From the NCBI GenBank assembly GCA_004555955.1, contig SFJG01000113.1, positions 1 to 6,187 of the forward strand: a stretch of 6,187 bases of DNA, given 5' to 3'. Below are positions 5,837 through 6,187 of this stretch, piece by piece. The notes beneath the pieces are model-generated. The model was given only the letters and a program-made list of their open reading frames with translations. It ran no database searches and was not told where the DNA came from. Made by a program: the position numbers and the translations under genes. This DNA comes from Bacteroidales bacterium (GTDB lineage Bacteria; Bacteroidota; Bacteroidia; Bacteroidales; Muribaculaceae). The first letter of the stretch is position 1; every line of letters starts with the position of its first letter.

Positions 5837-5862
5837 TGCGACGACACGCATAGTCAGTCGCA
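5837..5862. other. Fifth hairpin, different loop, flanked by CAGCGAGC repeats
   Basis: TGCGACGAC (5837-5845) pairs with GTC-A-GTCGCA (5853-5862) with one bulged A, around the loop ACGCATA. CAGCGAGC occurs exactly on its left (5824-5831) and overlapping its right end (5861-5868). The loop is not of the GGA type, so it may be unrelated to the array beside it. Confidence 0.45.
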
Positions 5863-5889
5863 GCGAGCCTCTCCACTCGTCCCCCGTTC

Positions 5890-5924
5890 CTCTCCGCTCT
5901 CCACACTCCGCTCTACGCTCTACG
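5890..5924. repeat. Heptamer tandem repeat, right tract (CTCTMCG)
   Basis: Five 7-nt units run without gaps: CTCTCCG, CTCTCCA, CACTCCG, CTCTACG and CTCTACG. The same unit occurs at 5625-5645, so the hairpin array is bracketed by copies of one heptamer satellite. Confidence 0.7.
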
Positions 5925-6008
5925 CTTGATACCGCTTGCGGATAGGTGGGTACAGATGTCTGAAAAACAAACAATGAGCTAAATTGTATAGATTTTGCTA
6001 ATTGACAA

Positions 6009-6029
6009 TGCAAAGTTGGAGACTTTGCA
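6009..6029. repeat. Isolated GGA-apex hairpin near the rRNA terminator
   Basis: TGCAAAGT (6009-6016) pairs perfectly with ACTTTGCA (6022-6029) around T-GGA-G. The stem is unrelated to those at 5672-5807, yet the GGA triloop is the same. It lies about 60 nt beyond the rRNA terminator hairpin. Confidence 0.65.
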
Positions 6030-6088
6030 AGCCTCTCTGCAAGCCTTCAATACCTTTCCGTTCGATAGTTAGTTAACCCGGCGGGCAT

Positions 6089-6124
6089 AAAAAAAGAGGA
6101 TGAACCGTTTGTGATTCATCCTCT
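6089..6124 (-). terminator. Rho-independent terminator of the rRNA operon
   Basis: On the minus strand, AGAGGATGAA (6124-6115) pairs with TTCATCCTCT (6104-6095) across a 10-nt loop, and a run of seven T follows (from A6095-A6089 on the plus strand). It starts a few bases after the 5S rRNA end, as expected for an rRNA operon. Confidence 0.9.
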
Positions 6125-6129
6125 GTAAG

Positions 6130-6187
6130 GGGGCGGTGACCTACTCTCCCGATTTCTCAGTACCATCGGCGCGGCGGGGCTTAACTT
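6130..6187 (-). rRNA. rrf: 5S rRNA, 3' half (5' part outside window)
   Basis: Read on the minus strand, the end of the window gives AAGTTAAGCCCCGCC, then GCGCCGATGGTACTGAG, then GGGAGAGTAGGTCACCGCC. These are the conserved 3'-half elements of bacterial 5S rRNA: the loop with GUUAAGC, the CGCCGAUGGUA segment, and GAGAGUAGG before the closing stem. About half of the roughly 110-nt RNA is present. A strong terminator follows directly. The 23S and 16S genes should lie to the right. The exact 3' end is uncertain by a few bases. Confidence 0.93.

Larger units (their letters stand above)
5613..6088. other. Gene-free, repeat- and hairpin-rich intergenic region
   Basis: No credible coding region is present in these 476 bases; the open frames here have no recognisable protein features and simply cross palindromes. 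From left to right it holds a short heptamer tract (5625-5645), four adjoining hairpins (5672-5807), a fifth hairpin with a different loop (5837-5862) flanked by CAGCGAGC direct repeats (5824-5831, 5861-5868), a longer heptamer tract (5890-5924), an AT-rich stretch (5960-6008), and another GGA-apex hairpin (6009-6029). An 18-bp exact repeat (CGTTCCTCTCCGCTCTCC at 5620-5637 and 5885-5902) brackets the hairpin run. TGCAAGCCT is repeated at 6026 and 6038. TTAACCCGG occurs at 5754-5762 and 6073-6081. Confidence 0.8.

Noticed and set aside
5672..5862. CRISPR array
   Set aside because: The hairpin units have different sequences and irregular spacing (26, 39 and 48 nt between centres), with no constant direct repeat.
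5620..5902. 18-bp direct repeat as target-site duplication of a mobile element
   Set aside because: It is low-complexity satellite sequence and longer than usual duplications; no transposase or terminal inverted repeats are present between the copies.
5522..6013. Open frames on both strands through the hairpin array (135 and 91 residues)
   Set aside because: They cross palindromes and heptamer repeats, have no promoter or domain, and one begins inside the MATE gene.

Overview
The window looks like a Bacteroidales chromosome (phylum Bacteroidota). Supporting points are two promoters that fit the Bacteroidota pattern (TTTG about 20 nt upstream of TAnnTTTG), the absence of obvious Shine-Dalgarno sequences, a DUF2027-Smr protein and a type II glutaminyl cyclase lipoprotein, both typical of this phylum, and the Bacteroidota style of the FtsZ-like fragment. 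I cannot name a genus.

Layout. (1) Bases 1-1078 are an AT-rich stretch with two plus-strand genes: the C-terminal half of a divergent FtsZ-like protein cut by the left window edge, and a 176-residue, strongly acidic protein I do not recognise. Hairpins and a T-tract at 1107-1175 close this block. (2) Bases 1229-4059 are a GC-richer three-gene minus-strand operon with gaps of 12 and 5 nt. In transcription order it holds a DUF2027-Smr protein, an EFR1-type flavodoxin/2x[4Fe-4S] protein, and a glutaminyl-peptide cyclotransferase lipoprotein. (3) Bases 4060-4265 are a divergent promoter region with good promoter candidates facing both ways. (4) Bases 4266-5612 encode a MATE-family multidrug exporter. 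(5) Bases 5613-6088 have no gene but are dense in structure: heptamer tandem repeats on both sides of a run of hairpins whose stems differ but whose apex is almost always a GGA triloop. (6) Bases 6089-6187 are the terminator and 3' half of a 5S rRNA on the minus strand, the tail of an rRNA operon that enters from the right.

The conserved genes are ordinary: cyclisation of N-terminal Gln in exported proteins, redox, a nucleic-acid-acting Smr protein, and drug/cation efflux. The parts most worth a second look are the FtsZ-like/acidic-protein pair, which may be an accessory polymer-forming module, and the GGA-apex hairpin family between the MATE gene and 5S rRNA.
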